From Hofstenia miamia (lineage: Eukaryota; Xenacoelomorpha; Acoela), in the NCBI GenBank assembly GCA_004352715.1, contig SCFE01000090.1:1062674-1126673 (forward strand): a DNA stretch of 64,000 bases, read 5' to 3'. Shown here one piece after another: positions 1 to 11,379 of the stretch (its first letter is position 1; the number at the start of each line of letters is the position of its first letter). A model generated the notes under the pieces. That model made no database searches and was not told where the DNA came from. It was given only the letters and a program-made list of their open reading frames with translations. Made by a program: the position numbers and the translations under genes.

Positions 1-3000
1 ATGTATTTATGTACTGGTGCATATATGTATATATATATATATATATATATAAGTTGATAAGCTCCTTAATTTAATTCAAGTTAGAAACTTACTAATAGTA
101 TATTGAAAAAATTTTTCAATTTTGAAAAATTCCATGTAATATAAAATGGAAAGTCATCAAATAAAACAAAATAGGGTCTTTCTAATTGTTTAAGATTCTT
201 AATCTTGAACATGTATTCTAAATTCTTTTGTATTCGGTTTTCTAAATCCTAACACATTGATTCTAAGAATATCAAATGGATAAATGGGCTGACAATATTT
301 TAGATAAAAAATTATTATATGCAAATGATATTTATTAAGTATTCAAAAATGGACATTTCTTCCGCTTGGTCTAAGTAACAATAGTAATACATTTGGCAGA
401 TATTAATCACTTCAAAAATGTTATAAAATTATGTCGTAGGTGTTATAAGAGACAAGACAAATTTCAACACTCCTACCTATTTAAACTTAGAACTTTTTGA
501 ACTTTTACACTTTCTTAGAAGGAATTTAACCTGAACAATCGAAAACAATGGAATGATAATTGTTTTCGACAAAAGATTGAATTTAACAAAAGATATGAAA
601 CCATTATAGTTAAGTGCTAAGTAGAAATGAATGATAAATGAATGCCAACTTCCTAATATAATTTGAAATGCAGGTTATAAAAGGGAAAAGGGATAAAATA
701 TTCTTTTATGGCAACTTGTTGGGTTATAACTTTATTTTGAATGCAGAATTTGTAACATGAATGCATTTAATTAATTATTTCAAAAACTCAAGGATTAATT
801 TTTCAATTTTGAAAGGAAATTTGCAGATCAGAATAGAACAAGCGTTTCATATGGTTAATGAGGAATTAGAATTCTAAAGGTCCTATTTATTTAGACAGAC
901 TTTCGTCAGCAATGTCACACAATAATCAAGTATTCATCTGATGAAATGTTCTTCGTGTTACGTCACTGTTTTCATTATTCCTATGCAGTACAAACTCTTA
1001 ATACGTTCTTTATAATATAGTTGGTGTTTCTTTTCCAATTCTTGTATTCTGTATAAATAAACACAAATTCTTTATAGTGGTAATCCGTTAAATGACGTTA
1101 TTGATAATAGTTATCTCTGAGATTGAATGTAAAAAACGATGACAGCTATTAATGAATAGCTTATATAACAATATCATCTACGTCGCTTTAGTGTTTTGCA
1201 AATCATGTACCAGGGTATTTATATCATGAATCAAGAGCTACTAGTCAAACTGTGTACGCTTCCGAACTTCTGCAGCTAAGTGTTTCCTTAAGGGTAACTT
1301 TACTCGTTACATTTATTTGGTTTAAAGTAAATTCAATGTAGACCTGTAAACTGGAATCTCAAGTAATGACGTGATGACTAATTTAATAAAGAGAAATCTA
1401 TGAACATTATGTATTGTATGCTTGTTGTTGTTAGTCACTATGTGTCAATTCTAGATGAACTAAATACGTTGACCCCTAAAATACACATTTATGTACATAT
1501 CCAGTAACCTGTGCTTCAAGAAGAATCTCACTTGCCTCCTCAGAATCTGAGTATAAGTAAATCGAGCTCAAAGTATTCTTTGGATGACGTGATATTTATT
1601 TTTTGCCAATAAACCGAATTTAACATTTGTGAAAGGGTCTGTAATAGAGGGCATTAGTAGATAGTAAAAAGAAATAGAATCAAATTTCGAATTGGATTGG
1701 ATAATTAGTGCACAAATATTACGTGACTCCATATTTGAAAGAAATTCCAACCTTATGATAGTTTGAGTCATTCATATTTTTTGTGGTTTTATCAAATTCA
1801 TAACTTATGGTGTAAACAAGTGAAAGAGCATCTAAATCTGGTAAATGTTTTGCAATAGGAAGAATATATTATTTCCTCTGAGTTTCATCTTTACATATTT
1901 GTTTTACGAATTTCATAATGTAAAAATTTAAAAAAGTTCTATGTAATAATTTCACTAAAATCATTTTGTTTTTGCAATCATTGTGTCAACAAAAAATATA
2001 ATTGGCTCGTTCTTAGTAGATTTTAATTTCCAGTTATCTCTTTTTCAATACCAGAAAATTTAAGAATTTAATTATTCAAGCTTATAAGCTTATAACTCTC
2101 GAAAGGCCGAATTTTGTTATTAATAAAAAGTACAAGACAGTAGCAGCTAGTAAATTATTGATTTGTGTATTTTAGACATAGATATATTTAATAGTATGCT
2201 CTGTCTATACGCATATTATACGTCATATACTTAAATGATTAGTTGTCGTTTCTCAACCAATTTATTCTTAGAAAATTTCATATTTCAGAAGATCATCATC
2301 AGTCTAAGATATATTTGCAAAGTCGCTCATTGAATAACATCGTCGCTGTGTTTCTGTATTTTAGTAATTATAATTCAAATTTTGAAATGCAACATTAATC
2401 TAGGATAAAAATTCACGGATTTTTTTACACACACGTGCTATCAAAAATAATTCTTATTTAAGAATTTAGTATATATAGGTTATATATATAGATTATATAT
2501 ATATATAGATTAAATGTATAGAAATGCAGATTAAATATAGCAGGATAAATTGTTATTAGTCGTATATATTCGGTTCGATTGAGTTGTTTTATCCGACCTC
2601 CCCGGCTGCTAATTAATTAATTATTGTTACTTCTTCAATTACGTGCTAATTCAATAAATTTCCCAATCTTATTGATGATTGCAAACGCATCCCACTGCAC
2701 TCCATCTGCTCAAAATAAGTCTGAATGAGCAGCCAGTAGTGTAAGTAGCACAATTACGAGCAAGAGCGCATGTTATTTGTTAAATTCTCAAGTTAATGGT
2801 CATTTAACAGAAACTACAACATTTATTAAACGGATCTGCTTAATAGATTTGCTACTAATTTTGATAAGTAACAGAAAAGAAAGTAAAAAAAATTACATAT
2901 GATGTTAAATTCATGTACGAAAGGTATTGCTACTAAGAGTAAAATTCGTGGCATATCACTAGCTAACAAAATTGGAAGTAACACATTTTCATACTGAAAT

Positions 3001-4862
3001 ATTTTTGTTTCATGTTAAGTTCATTTTATTACCCATTATGCATTTTTATGTAATAATTTTGGTAGCACAGGTGAAATAAAGATATTGTTTAGTACAATTT
3101 GTATCACAGGTTAAAAAAAATAGGACGAGCTTGCTTTAATTCCTGTTATCTCGGTGATCTAATAAAAAATAAGTAGACCTCATGTTGAAAAAGAATCAAT
3201 ATCACTATTTGTACTTAATATTCTATGTTAAGAGAAGCACTTGCCAAATTTCAAGAATATTGGATCATTATTAAGGGAAAAAAGCAGAGGTAGCAAAATT
3301 GCACTCCGTCCGAATAAGCGACGCATGTAAAATAGCCCAATAAAGATAGGTTGAAACAGATCCGTTAGCAGTTTTAAAGTTTATTTATATAGTTTGTAGT
3401 TTTTTAACCTATTTGTTAGCAGATTTTTGCATGTATCATTTATATCTTAGTTATGTAGTTTACATGATTTGTTTGAAGACAAGCATTATTTACTGTCAGC
3501 CATGACTTACTATAGTACGCCAAGCTGTCACCAATAAAAGTTGAAATATCAACCAAATTATATATGTTAGAATTGGATATTACTAAGTATAATCTACCCC
3601 TCTTTGGAATTTAATTAGTGATTTTCCGAACATTTAAAAATGAAACTTAAATTCGTGGAATAACAAAATTTTTGTGAATATTAACTTAGTTCTCTTTAAT
3701 TTCCTAAATATTTGTTAAGCTTCTGGAAATTGCAAATTTGAATTCCACCAATAATTATGAGAAACTAACGAATTCAACATAGGTCTCTAAATGAATTGCA
3801 TTAAATATATTTTCCAAATCGCCTCAAGTGGGCGGATTTATTCAAGTTTTGTTTATTATTATTAATCCATGTGGAAAACTTATTAAATTTCTTTTATATT
3901 CAAAATTTCTAATGCATTCCACTACTTTTAGGAGCAAAAGAAACGCCTAATTCTAAATTATTAAGTTATTAACTGAGATTATGTGAGCTTACTTAATACA
4001 ACATTAAGGTTACTGTAACCCATATCCTTTTAATATGTGTAAAGAATATATTAAAATTTGTGAAATCGCTTTTGTAAATGACCTTAGCATTTAGCCCAAT
4101 TTGAAGGCATTCACAATTAATTTAAGCAGATAGATATGCTTCTAAAATTGCAGATATTTAGCTAAAACAGCTCATTTTTATAAGACAGTGGTTATGCCAT
4201 AAAAAATGGAGACACTATAGGACTAACACAAATGTATATTCCAGTTGTAGCAAAAGATTCCTCCCGCCGTAATCAAGGTTACTTCATTTAAAATTTAAAG
4301 TTTGTTCATTTATTATAGAAAGAAATTTTTAATGTATTTTAGTAAACATCATGTTTAATCATTTAAAGTTTGCATAAATTTATATTTTAATACAACATAG
4401 TAACCCTAACAATAACCATAAACACACCAAAGAGTTCTTGACAACGTACATAACATTCGAAATATTTCATGATTTAATTTCACAAAACAAACAAAATCAG
4501 AAAATTTTGCAAATTTGTACACAGTTGTCAATGCTTTCTTTTAAGTTAACTGACGTTGTAATATTTCATTTATTAATATCTGACCATTCTCATAGACGCG
4601 CTATAGAAAATATAAAATCGGAAATCAATTGACGAACAAGCTTGCTTAGATAAGGAGTAAACAATATTGAAAACTTCGGTAAAATCAAATTTTAACTTTG
4701 TATTCATATGACTTAAAAAATTGATTTGAAGAAGTCCAGCTTGAGCCAGGACATTAAATTATTGTCATTTTATCAAAATATATTTTAAGTCGCTTAGTTA
4801 GTACTTGAAATATTAAAAATTTAGTGTAAATCCAGCTTAAGAAATTAATAACATATCTTACA
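1..4862. other. AT-rich intergenic DNA, no gene seen
   Basis: I see no credible coding region, RNA gene or recognisable transposon in this stretch on either strand. Open frames are short, start anywhere and have AT-driven composition. It holds short (TA)n runs near 28-50 and 2470-2510 and a slightly more GC-balanced patch around 2580-2780 that I could not classify. Divergent non-coding repeats cannot be excluded. Confidence 0.6.
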
Positions 4863-5220
4863 ATGATTCGTCAGACAGTTTGTTTGCTATGTTTAATTGC
4901 ATTTCTATATGCAGACAAATACTTTACATTTATTGAAATCCAGGCTTCCAAAAATGCAGGAACTAATGACACAATCAAAATCAAATGCTTTGGCATCAAG
5001 AATGAAACATCTCGGTTCAAGTTGGGCGATTCTTTCACTATGATTTTTAAGTTGGCCATACAGATAATTTCGAAAACAACGGAATTTCAATTGGAACTTT
5101 AAAAAAAGCCAAGCTATGCAAAGCGTGGCAAGTCTGATATTTGGAAAGTTGAAAATTTCGGCGTTATAATTTCAGAAAAGAGAGCATTAAAGTTAAAGAC
5201 CAATGTTTTTTCAAGAAAAA
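4863..5220 (+). pseudogene. Small secreted PLAT/LH2-domain protein, frameshifted
   Basis: The ATG at 4863 opens a typical signal peptide (MIRQTVCLLCLIAFLYA, charged start then hydrophobic core ending in a small residue). It is followed by FTFIEIQ, AGTNDTIKIK, FG and ETSRFKLGDSF, which match the opening beta strands of PLAT domains (family pattern: I.I.T, GTD/GTND, then a G.xGETS..F.L stretch). The frame is lost near 5050. The next frame gives VGHTDNFE, the FE.G.TD.F part of the fold, and after a second shift near 5127 a third frame gives GKSDIWKVE, the late D.W.V motif. Three frames in the right order identify the domain but make an intact product unlikely. PLAT domains bind lipids or membrane proteins; this one would have been secreted. 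Alternatives are base errors in the draft, or a real gene with indels in this haplotype. No intron-like GT..AG spacer explains the shifts. Confidence 0.6.
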
Positions 5221-5360
5221 CTTTACACTCAGAAATGGTTGTACTTTTTAAACATAGATATATGTTGAATTTACATTGTAAATTTATTGATATTTTTAAA
5301 TTCACATTTGACATCTTCCTAAAAGACAAAAATATATATAACATGCGTAATTTTTATTAA

Positions 5361-7080
5361 TTATCTGCAGCTAATTAATAAATATTATGCATACTATTAT
5401 AGTATGTTGCTTGAATAATCTCATTAACTTCATTGGATTGCTAACTAGTTTGATAAATATTTAAACTTGGAGCAAGTCATTATTGAGTTAATCGAATTTT
5501 AATGTGATGCTGTATAAGCGCTTTTTATTATGTTGTTTTTGCAAATCTATGTCGTCTGGTGCATCCCTGGACTTCATATTCCAATGAGTGTGGGTTTGAA
5601 ATTTCAGAACCTTTGAAAATACTAATTTATGCCTGCCCTCAACTAATAGTTCAATATTGGCTTTACTTTTTGAATTTTTACCTTTGTCTTTATATGAGTT
5701 ATGTTTTTAAAAATCTTGGCAATTTGAATGTCAGTCACGCATCAGAGTCTGTATCTACATTTATTGCAGAATCTAAGAAGAGTTCTTTTGTTTGAGAATT
5801 TAAAATTTCTTCAAAAATTTCTGTCATATTAGCATAATCACAAAGATGAACCTTTTTTATAATATTATTATGAGCCATTTGCAGATAGATGAAGCGGACT
5901 ATTTCATTCGGAAAGCACACCATTAACAAACCTAATTCCTATGCATTTTTAACTTGCAATTTCATTAAATTTAATAAAAAATTGTACTATAAAATTTTGA
6001 TATATAATTGGTTTACTGAATAATTCGAACAAATCTAATGAAATATCTTGAAGAAAATCTTTACAACGAGTATTAAATTATTAGTGGACTTTTTCTTCAT
6101 TTTTAATGCAAGAAAATCACAAAATTCAATACTCATGTATAAAAAAGTTGCCTAATAACAAGGAATTGATATTTTTTGACAAATATCGTTATTAGTTTCA
6201 TTGTTTGCGCTTCACTAACGATCCTTTACCCGTGGGATTTGTTGCTGTTCTACTTTGGGTGAATATGCAAACATGCACGAAAGAATTATATGCAGTAATG
6301 CTAAAATAGTTATAGAAACTGACAAGCGACAATTTGCGCCTTTAGAGATAGAAGATTAGGTCTGGCAAGTATTTAAAAATTATCAACGTCACCCTTTACT
6401 TATTGTAATAAAAAATAATTTATTTCCATGATCTTTGAATGAGGCTAGAGCAATATAATGTAACAAAGAGAACAACGTACAATCTTTTCGGAATTGAAAT
6501 ATAATTAGCTATAATAATATGTTACTGAGGACAGAAAATCGAATAAAATTTGTTTCTTTTACAATATATAATGGATATTTATTATTTTTTTTGTATGTAC
6601 AAAATTTATTATACATTTACAACTGTAAAATCAAAAACACGTAACATATTGAAATTTATTGTAAATCAACGTCTCCTGCTCCGTTATTAACCTTTCACTG
6701 CCCTTTGTTTTGAGGCTTGTTTAGATTATTTAGAATTTGCATGCAGTTTGTTTTTGGATTTTAAATTTTTATCTGCAGTCTTTGTAGCAGGTTGACGACT
6801 ACTGCTCCTTAATTTTTTAGGTGCATATTAGACTCCTCATTTTCATTCATTGAACGTTTGGTGCCGCGCTTACTCACAGTTTTGAAAAAAAATGCTTTTG
6901 CATTTCTTAAGGGGGTAATAACTTATTTTGCGGAAAATGCCAACATAAGTAAATTTTAAAGCTAGGAGAGATATCGCAAAAAAGACTGGAGTTTTTACAA
7001 TTCCAATGTATGGTGCGGTAAGTTGCAAACCAATACCCTTTCAGTTTAATTAATTTTAAGAGTCCTGTCAATTTAACCTG
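5361..7080. other. Intergenic DNA, no gene seen
   Basis: No recognisable gene or element. On the minus strand around 6690-6880 a Lys/Arg/Ser-rich open stretch containing KKLRSSSRQPATKTADKN can be read; it has no start, no domain, and needs a frame change to extend, so it is not called as a gene. Confidence 0.5.
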
Positions 7081-7241
7081 TATATATATATATATATATA
7101 TNNNNNNNNNNNNNNNNNNNNNNNNNNNNNNNNNNNNNNNNNNNNNNNNNNNNNNNNNNNNNNNNNNNNNNNNNNNNNNNNNNNNNNNNNNNNNNNNNNN
7201 NNNNNNNNNNNNNNNNNNNNNNNNNNNTATATATATATATA
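7081..7241. repeat. (TA)n microsatellite with 126-N gap
   Basis: A pure TA run enters the gap at 7101 and leaves it at 7228. The gap is 126 N and probably represents a long TA array that could not be assembled. The TA run on the right abuts the Tc1 terminal repeat, consistent with Tc1 insertion at TA. Confidence 0.85.
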
Positions 7242-8414
7242 CAGTTGGAATCATAAGTTTACATACACCAGCAACGTATGAACAAGTTTTTCATTTATTA
7301 AGCTAATCATGCAGCAATCATGATATAAACCCAGGAATGAACAGATGACCATTGCAACCCAAAACACATTTTCAATCTTGGCCAACAGTTCTTTGAATTA
7401 TGTAATATTTTCACAAAGCAAGTCTGAAAAAGCAGGGTCAAAAGTTTACATATAGTGCTGAATTAGGACAGTAGATGTGCTTGCAAACATCTGACAATAA
7501 TTGATAAGTACTGTTAAGTACTTGTAAGTCTTTTTAATAGTCTCTGCTACCCAACAGCAACATATAAAAACAATCCCAACAAGCTAATTATGATTTTAGT
7601 TCATTTACACTGTCTAACTTATTTCCTTCTCTGTGATCACCATGGGGAAAGGCAAAGAGCTCAGCACAGACTTGAAAACCCGCATAGTTAACTTGAGAGA
7701 TTCTTTGGAGTCACATGGAAACATCGATAGATGACTATCGTTCAGAAAAATAAGGTGACTGAATCAGTGGAAACAAAGGTCAGATCAGGAAGATAAAGAA
7801 AATTATCAAGAAATGCTGAGAGGAATTTGGTCAGAAAAGTGCAAGAAATCCCAAACTCACAAAAGAACAGCCCTGCCAAGATTTAGAAATGGGGGAACAC
7901 CCGTGTCAAAGACTACAGCAAAAGGGGTATTGNTTTTTAATAGTCTCTGCTACCCAACAGCAACATATAAAAACAATCCCAACAAGCTAATTATGATTTT
8001 AGTTCATTTACACTGTCTAACTTATTTCCTTCTCTGTGATCACCATGGGGAAAGGCAAAGAGCTCAGCACAGACTTGAAAACCCGCATAGTTAACTTGAG
8101 AGATTCTTTGGAGTCACATGGAAACATCGATAGATGACTATCGTTCAGAAAAATAAGGTGACTGAATCAGTGGAAACAAAGGTCAGATCAGGAAGATAAA
8201 GAAAATTATCAAGAAATGCTGAGAGGAATTTGGTCAGAAAAGTGCAAGAAATCCCAAACTCACAAAAGAACAGCCCTGCCAAGATTTAGAAATGGGGGAA
8301 CACCCGTGTCAAAGACTACAGCAAAAGGGGTATTGCATCGCCATGCCTTGAGAGGGTGTCAAACCAGAAAAGTACCCTTGCACAAGAATAGATACTTGAA
8401 GCATGTAATCCGAT
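7242..8414 (+). mobile_element. Tc1-like transposon, 5' part, IR/DR type, broken
   Basis: The left end starts CAGTTGGAATCATAAGTTTA and continues with CATACACC, very close to the terminal repeat known from Sleeping Beauty/salmonid-type Tc1 elements. A second copy of the core (GGTCAAAAGTTTACATA) lies about 190 bases inward, near 7436-7455, giving the inner-plus-outer direct repeat layout of IR/DR Tc1 elements. The transposase begins at ATG 7642 (MGKGKELSTDLKTRIVNLRD, first helix-turn-helix) and soon meets stops; the second helix-turn-helix is readable as GGTPVSKTT and LHRHALRGCQTRKVPL near 8290-8370. The DDE catalytic domain and right terminal repeat are absent: sequence switches to a LINE at about 8415. 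The apparent internal repeat (7531-7932 and 7934-8335) is an assembly duplication, so the true remnant is about 403 bases shorter. Confidence 0.85.
7531..8335. repeat. Direct duplication around a single N (assembly artefact)
   Basis: Bases 7531-7932 and 7934-8335 read as identical 402-base copies separated by one N at 7933. Exact identity in an otherwise decayed transposon, with an N at the junction, points to two contig ends that overlap but were not merged, not to a biological tandem duplication. Confidence 0.85.
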
Positions 8415-10380
8415 TTGATTTAGGGGGACAATATGTTATACTTTCGTCTCAGTAACATGATCGTGCTTACGTGCAAAACTTAATATTTTTAATGACCAAT
8501 TAAAAGTTTTTGATAATAAATTGCGGCTTTTGTATTAAAATTAATAAATAAAAATGAACTATAATGTAATTGTGATAAACAAGATGCATGCAATAGTTGA
8601 CCGTGATAGTCTGGTCTCAAATGTCTGGGATGGTATATGTATCAATCGCCAGAAGCCACTTTATATCTTTTTTAAGAAAAAAATATCGATTTTTAAATCT
8701 TTGTCAATATTAACACCTAAATAGATGTATCTAACATGATCACTTTGTTTTATCTGAATGCTGTTAACAGTTAATTCAATCCTGTTTGTTATTTTTTTAC
8801 GGAATTGGGGGAAAATATAATGAACTGCTCTTTCCAATATTGATTCTTAATTGATTGGATGTGAAATAGCTAGAAGGATTTTACTTTGTAACTATTTAGT
8901 GGCCCTAAATGCACTATTATTGGTATTTATGAGGCAAGTATCATCAGCAAATTGATATATTTCACTATGCTTTACATGTTTAATTATGTCATTTACATAT
9001 ATTGCAAATAAAACGCGCCCTAATACTCTGCCTCGAGGCATTTCTTGATCGGTGGTAATATATTCAGATTTCATATTATTAATTAATACACTTTCTTTTC
9101 TGTTTTCTAAAAAACTCATAAGTAACTTAGTTGAGTTTTGTAGAAATCCGTAAATTTTAAGTATAATCGTCAAAATTTTAAGAGTCAAGCAAATTTATCG
9201 CTAAAATTGCATAATTCATTGAAATATTTTGCTTAAGTTTAAAAGGACTATGCAACTGGATTTATTTTGGGATTTATTTGAGGATATTTTTTCAGAATTG
9301 AAATAATTGCATCATTTATACTGTGCTTGGCACCGAAACGATGTTGTTTACATGATAAGATATTCTCAGATGCAAGGTATTGTTTGATTTGAATGTGCAG
9401 TAATTTTACAATTATTTTACTAAAAGTGTGCGTTGCTGAGATTGGCCTATAGTTTTTGCAAAAAGAGGATTTTCATTTTTATAAAAAGGTGTTATATATC
9501 TGTCTTTTTTATTATCTCCGGAAATTCGTTTTCAACTATGCATTGAGTAAATGCAAATGATAGATGGTCGCCAAATATATGAAAAAATTTCTTAATAATA
9601 AGGTAAGATAAATGAGTGGAATCTGAAGATTTATTAACGTCTAAATTTTACAATAGTTTCTAATTTTCTTAAGGTAGATAGCTTTAATTGAAACGTTGAC
9701 TTACAATTTGATTGTCTTAGTTCTGATAGAGGCTTTTTAGGAAAATTGAAGCTACCTAATTCTTTAAATGTCTTATTTAAATGCCTTAGTATCCTTCTTT
9801 ACATGTAAATTTTTTATTATGAATATAAATTTCTGAAAAGTTACTATTTAGACCATTTGATTTTACAATGGAACGGTTAAAAAATTTCCACTTTTGTTTA
9901 TAGTTTTCAAAAATTGACTTTGCTTTAAAGCTGAAAGTTTTGCCCTTAGATCCTTAATTAATTTCTTTGATATTTCGTAATTTGCCCAATTTATTTCGGT
10001 CGAATATGATCTAGCAAGTCCAAAGAGTTTTTGCTTTATGTTCATGGTATTCTTAATTACTTGATTACCAGACTCGGTTCAATTAAATCGACCGTGATTT
10101 GTTTTTTCAATGCTCCCATCTGAATAGTTTTTGAAATTCCTAGATTATATCATTTTAAATTTAGAAAGCTTAACTTGAATTGTACTAATATAAATAAGGA
10201 GTGCGTGACACTGAATGATCTAAGGATATTATTTTTGTATATAGTTTGAGAAAAAAATATTCAATTAGTGTCGTTTTTCCATTGTGAGTCTGAATGTTGA
10301 TTATTTTTAAACTATAAATTGCACATAATTCTTTCAATGAATTTTTATCATAAAAATTGAAAATAATTATAATAATTATT
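8415..10380 (-). mobile_element. CR1/Jockey-like LINE remnant, endonuclease to RT
   Basis: Read on the minus strand from right to left in element order. Around 10370-10180 is the end of an APE-type endonuclease (LKELCAIYSL, THNGKTTLIEYF, LDHSVSRTPY). 10045-9860 is the linker region before RT. About 9480-9270 gives YRPISATHTFSKII, then ILSCKQHRFGAKHSINDAII, the RT fingers motifs. 9188-8892 is one open stretch with the degenerate GxVLGxVLFAIYVNDI and the catalytic FADD. The thumb region ends in LNWSLKILSFARKHDHVTE near 8450. Homology to the plus-strand copy at 25541-26545 ends at about 8415, where Tc1 sequence begins. Stops and frameshifts occur throughout and the PQG of the RT is altered, so it is dead. 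The 3' UTR and tail are missing. Confidence 0.85.
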
Positions 10381-10384
10381 ATTA

Positions 10385-11325
10385 TGTGAACGACACATGC
10401 CTAATAAGTTCCGAAAAAATGTTTTGATGAACGCAAAAAACCTATAAACAGAAAAACTAAACAATTATATTGCAAGCAATCAACTAAAACCAAATATTGA
10501 AAAACACCATTTGTAATTTTCCAACCTAAATCACAAAGAAATCTAATAAGTCATATAGAACTAAAGATAAATAATGAGCCAATAAAGCAAAGTGAATCAG
10601 TAAACTATTTGGGATTTGAATTAAAATTTGAAAATGTTCTATTGAATAATATTCAAAAATTGACTGCAGGCATTAGATATTTTTATATCTAGTAATTATC
10701 ATAAACAACTGATAAATGCACTCTGCTTGTCTTATTTTCAATATTGTTCGTTTCTTTTAACTGACCTAAATTCTAACCCTCGTATGCCTCTATCAAAGAC
10801 ATTTCATTGGTGTATGGAAACTTTAAGCTTTGCACAAAAGCATGACGAAGCATCAGTATATTGAAATATACATAAAATATTATCTCCGTTCTACCAAATT
10901 CATCTGCATATGATATCCATTTTATTTAAATTCAAATCTCGTTAAACATTTCTTCTCTTCCTAAAATTCAATGAGCGATCACAAAAATGTTCTGTGTTTA
11001 GATAAAGGTTCTAATAGTTTTCGTCACGCATCAATAAGATTGTGGAATAATTTAGACTTTAATTAGTAGAAAATAATTACAAAAAGTTTAGAAAAAGATT
11101 ACAGAAATCACTGCTAGTAAAACAATGTACACTAGGAGACAGCAACACACTTCATGCATTCCAGACATACGCACATTATTGAACAACTACACAAACATTG
11201 ATTTAATTTTTATTATTATATATTGTGTTTATTAGTTTGTAGCTTTAGATTTGTTTATATTTTATTTTATTTGTAACATTTTAGCAAATATATTGCTTTG
11301 ACTCTTATTTTTATTTTGAAAACAT
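10385..11325 (+). mobile_element. CR1/Jockey-like LINE, 5'-truncated within RT, with 3' tail
   Basis: The copy starts inside the RT active site (NDTCLISSEK, the residues after YAD). Thumb motifs follow in shifted frames: QSESVNYLGFELKFEN near 10600, then ILKYT and FNERSQKCSVF near 10860-10990. The non-coding 3' end contains TTGCTTTGACTCTTATTTTT at about 11296-11315, a tail shared with three other copies in the window. It is 5'-truncated and multiply broken. Its left edge meets the opposite-strand LINE at an (ATA/ATT)-rich seam near 10365-10385. Confidence 0.8.
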
Positions 11326-11379
11326 GAGCAAATTCAATTTTGAATTAAAAAAAATAAAAACTTTTCGTTAAAACAACCC

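Noticed and set aside
4871-5090. Two minus-strand frames over the PLAT region
   Set aside because: The plus strand has a signal peptide and ordered PLAT motifs; the minus frames are shadows.
6690-6880. Lys/Arg/Ser-rich minus-strand peptide resembling a nuclear protein tail
   Set aside because: It has no start, needs a frame change to extend, and low-complexity basic peptides arise easily from A-rich DNA.
8216-8455. 79-codon plus-strand frame as a gene
   Set aside because: Its first part is the Tc1 helix-turn-helix; the last 17 or so codons are antisense LINE sequence, so the frame crosses an element boundary by chance.
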